A stretch of 64,000 bases of DNA from assembly GCA_934352055.1 (NCBI GenBank), contig CAKRJY010000001.1:372001-436000 (forward strand), read 5' to 3'. The stretch comes from an uncultured Lachnospiraceae bacterium. GTDB taxonomy: Bacteria; Bacillota; Clostridia; Lachnospirales; Lachnospiraceae. Each line of letters opens with the position of its first letter. Within the stretch, counting starts at the first letter, position 1. Shown here piece by piece: positions 61,704 to 64,000 of the stretch. The position numbers and the translations under genes are program-made. The notes under the pieces are model-generated. The model saw nothing but the letters and a program-made list of their open reading frames with translations, made no database searches and had not been told where the DNA came from.

Positions 61704-63530
61704 TTACGGGGTTGCCCACAACATGACCGGCAAATGTCCCTCATCCTTTAACTCATATAGCGTATAGCCGATCGCCGGATATGTCCCTATTGCTGTCATT
61801 GCCTCCGGTTCTTCAATGGTATATGCATCATCCCGCACAAAGATATACTGCAAGGTCTGTGGTGCTTCATAAGCCACATTCTTTGCCACCTCTCCCTCAC
61901 TCGCGAGACCACCTTTTTTCATATCACCACCGGTAATGACAAAATACCATCCGTCAACAATCCCGACGTTACGCACATTATGGCAATCGATTAGCAATGT
62001 ATCTAACAGCTCATCATGCGTCTTCGCTTCTAGCACCCCAATATTATCATCCGCATGCGTGCGCACAAAATCTAACACCTGCTCCGCCTCGGCTGTCTCT
62101 TCCTTCGTGTGCGTGTGCGTTTTATACTGCACATATGTGGATAATATATTATTGCCAAGTGATGCGATCAAAATTCCTGACAATAATAATGTAATAAAAA
62201 ACTTGTCCTTATTATAAAACAGATAGGTAAAAATTGCCACTATAACAATTAACAGTAACATACAAAGTCTTGCCTTATATGGCAAAAAAACATGCCCATC
62301 CTGTGAAAACAGCTGTACATAAAAAAGCATGGTATGATCAATCGTCTGCCCATGAAACCCTGTAAATGCAATGAGACAAATTCCCAAGATACCCCCAAGA
62401 ATCCCCACCTGTTTACAGGAAAACTGCGGTCTTTTCTGTTCGATCAAGTGAAACAGCAATATCAGAAATGGCACAAACAGATACTCCACATAGCGCACAT
62501 GCGCTCTCGGTGTCGCACTCGGGTAATCTTCATAGATATAGATTGTATAAGAAACAATAAACGCCGTTATTAAAAGCACATACCACAAAAACCGACATAG
62601 TTTTCTTGCGGATTCTTCCATACATCTGCCATAAATCAACGGATATAACACCGGTATAAACAGAAATGCCATCAGTGTACATACGATAAAAAATATACAA
62701 CCATACACCAGATAACCGAAGCGTTCCTGCAGTAAGGAAAAATCAAATCCCAATTGGTAATACTGCGTTCCATAATTGGAAAGGAAATAAATCCCCACAC
62801 ATGCCATTGCCATTGCAACCAGTATCACTATATACTTTCCTGTTTTCTTTTTTTCTACGTTCTGTTCTATGGATGCGTTCCCACCGGATTGTCTCTTGCG
62901 CTGCACAGCACCACGAATCCCTTCAGTCACAAAATAAAGAACAAGCGCTGCCGGAATCACCAGTGCGATCTCTTTTGTAAGATACGCAACAAACCACACG
63001 ATCACCGCCAGAATACTCCGGTATATTTTCTTTTTGCCTTGCCAAAGCCCTGTCAATAAGCCGTATAACAGATAAATCAGCCATACCATCACAGGCACAA
63101 ATACGACTTCACTGACATAAGTCATGGTATACGTCATTGTGGCAGATAAGGCGTAAAACAAAACACTCCATCTGCGATATTTTTCTTCTTTTAATAGTCT
63201 CTTCGCCAATGCGTAGATTGGAAAAATCCCAAGCGACATCACCACAGCATTTATCACCGCAATCGCCATCGTTCGCATATATACGTTAGAAAAAGCGAAT
63301 GCCGGTGCAATCAGAAGTGAATAGCCTATCTTTCCAAAACTAATCGGTATATGAAATGCCATCACCTGCTGATGATTCCATAAGCTTTCCGCAGCCGATA
63401 AATATAAGGCTTCATCCGGATAACAATTGACGGTACGGGGATAATACCATCCCAGCACCGTCCTTATCATTACACTCATAAAAAAGACAATTCCTACAAA
63501 TCGTCTTTCGTTTGTTTGTATGTTTGTCAT
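61704..63530 (-). CDS. Polytopic glycosyltransferase (GT-C, ArnT/Pmt-like)
   Basis: A 608-residue protein with about 12 membrane helices and an extracytoplasmic C-terminal domain (about 490-608). The Asp-containing first loop, TVNCYPDEALYLSAAES, is the catalytic acid-bearing loop of GT-C enzymes that use lipid-linked sugars. Probably decorates the surface polymer or its lipid carrier. GGAGAG precedes the ATG. Confidence 0.75.
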   Translation of the reverse strand: MTNIQTNERRFVGIVFFMSVMIRTVLGWYYPRTVNCYPDEALYLSAAESLWNHQQVMAFHIPISFGKIGYSLLIAPAFAFSNVYMRTMAIAVINAVVMSLGIFPIYALAKRLLKEEKYRRWSVLFYALSATMTYTMTYVSEVVFVPVMVWLIYLLYGLLTGLWQGKKKIYRSILAVIVWFVAYLTKEIALVIPAALVLYFVTEGIRGAVQRKRQSGGNASIEQNVEKKKTGKYIVILVAMAMACVGIYFLSNYGTQYYQLGFDFSLLQERFGYLVYGCIFFIVCTLMAFLFIPVLYPLIYGRCMEESARKLCRFLWYVLLITAFIVSYTIYIYEDYPSATPRAHVRYVEYLFVPFLILLFHLIEQKRPQFSCKQVGILGGILGICLIAFTGFHGQTIDHTMLFYVQLFSQDGHVFLPYKARLCMLLLIVIVAIFTYLFYNKDKFFITLLLSGILIASLGNNILSTYVQYKTHTHTKEETAEAEQVLDFVRTHADDNIGVLEAKTHDELLDTLLIDCHNVRNVGIVDGWYFVITGGDMKKGGLASEGEVAKNVAYEAPQTLQYIFVRDDAYTIEEPEAMTAIGTYPAIGYTLYELKDEGHLPVMLWATP

Positions 63531-63542
63531 GCGCTGACTCTC

Positions 63543-64000
63543 CTATTTCCGATTGCGAAAAACAACCAGCTTGCTAAACAAATAATTTAACGCAATCACA
63601 ATCACTTGTGCTATCAGTTTAATCAGCATATTCGGCAAATGATAAACCTCAATGCATATGTACAACATAAACTCTTCAATCCCCAGAGTAAGCAATCGTC
63701 CTAAGCAGAACCCACTCAATTGTACAAAAAATGCATAAAGTCCTTCCGTATGAAAAATAAACACCCAGCGGCGATTGGTATAAAACGCAAACAAAGTGGC
63801 AAAAATCCACGCAATCGCATTTGCCACCAAAACGCCAAGATTAATCTTCTCGGTAAACAAGGAATATACAAATAAATTGATGAGCACTGTGCCTAGTCCG
63901 AACAAGGCATACAGCCACATTTCCCGATATTTATAGTAGATCGGTCGAAACCAGCTGAGCCATGATACAGACACAATCCGATCAAATATATCTTCTTTTC
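63543..64000 (-). CDS. GtrA-like membrane protein, open at the right edge
   Basis: About 150 residues with four membrane helices and the GtrA pattern ALFGLGTVLINLFVYSLF...ANAIAWIFATLFAFYTNRRWVF (in part). GtrA proteins help flip lipid-linked sugars. An internal GTG at 63974 could be a start, but the frame is open to the window end and reads KEDIFDRIVSV before it, so the true N-terminus probably lies outside. Confidence 0.8.
   Translation of the reverse strand, partial: KEDIFDRIVSVSWLSWFRPIYYKYREMWLYALFGLGTVLINLFVYSLFTEKINLGVLVANAIAWIFATLFAFYTNRRWVFIFHTEGLYAFFVQLSGFCLGRLLTLGIEEFMLYICIEVYHLPNMLIKLIAQVIVIALNYLFSKLVVFRNRK

Overview
The window looks like chromosomal DNA of a spore-forming, gut-type Clostridia, most likely a Lachnospiraceae member. 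I infer this from the moderately low G+C, the spoIIAA-spoIIAB-sigF operon, strong AGGAGG ribosome-binding sites, paired GHKL kinase/LytTR regulator systems, glycoside hydrolases with a GPH-type sugar symporter, and the gene families present. No rRNA, tRNA, complete insertion sequence or CRISPR array was found. Most genes lie on the minus strand; the main plus-strand block is 21.9-26.6 kb.

Layout. 0-5.3 kb: signalling genes (HD-GYP c-di-GMP phosphodiesterase fragment, double-receiver regulator, large hybrid kinase), then a seven-copy 51/52-bp hairpin repeat array. 5.3-15.7 kb: a sugar block with a GPH symporter, a GH2 glycosidase, a GHKL/LytTR two-component system, a membrane-tethered domain-swapped GH3 enzyme and a MATE exporter. 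The GH2 and GH3 promoters carry the same 21-bp-spaced direct repeat at exactly the same distance from the -35 box, so the LytTR regulator probably controls both. 15.8-17.4 kb: an accessory patch holding a possible RNA-antitoxin/toxin module (strong promoter, RNA with tandem hairpin/pseudoknot units, intrinsic terminator, PBECR4-like gene) and broken gene pieces, including a rhamnulokinase fragment. 17.4-24 kb: an ABC transporter operon, an AgrB remnant and a divergent AgrA/AgrC-like system. 24-26.6 kb: a MATE exporter behind an attenuator-like leader, and an esterase.

26.7-39 kb: DUF815 ATPase, MacAB-like exporter, the sigma-F operon, a TPR protein with a small upstream gene, FapA-like DUF342 protein and valyl-tRNA synthetase. 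39-46 kb: glycosyltransferases, the arabinose genes araR-araA and an HPr-like protein. 46-48.9 kb: iron(II) uptake (two feoA, feoB and a Cys-rich FeoB partner) behind three GTTAG-N6-CTAAC operators. 49-56 kb: polysaccharide deacetylase, pyruvate kinase, carbamate kinase, HtrA protease and GlmS. 56-64 kb: a cell-surface polysaccharide cluster (LCP ligase, glycosyltransferases, priming sugar-phosphate transferase, UDP-sugar pyrophosphorylase, polytopic glycosyltransferase, GtrA).

The most interesting parts are the possible type III-like toxin-antitoxin module (15.78-16.77 kb) and the LytTR-controlled glycosidase promoters. All functions are read from sequence and recalled family knowledge; no database search was run.
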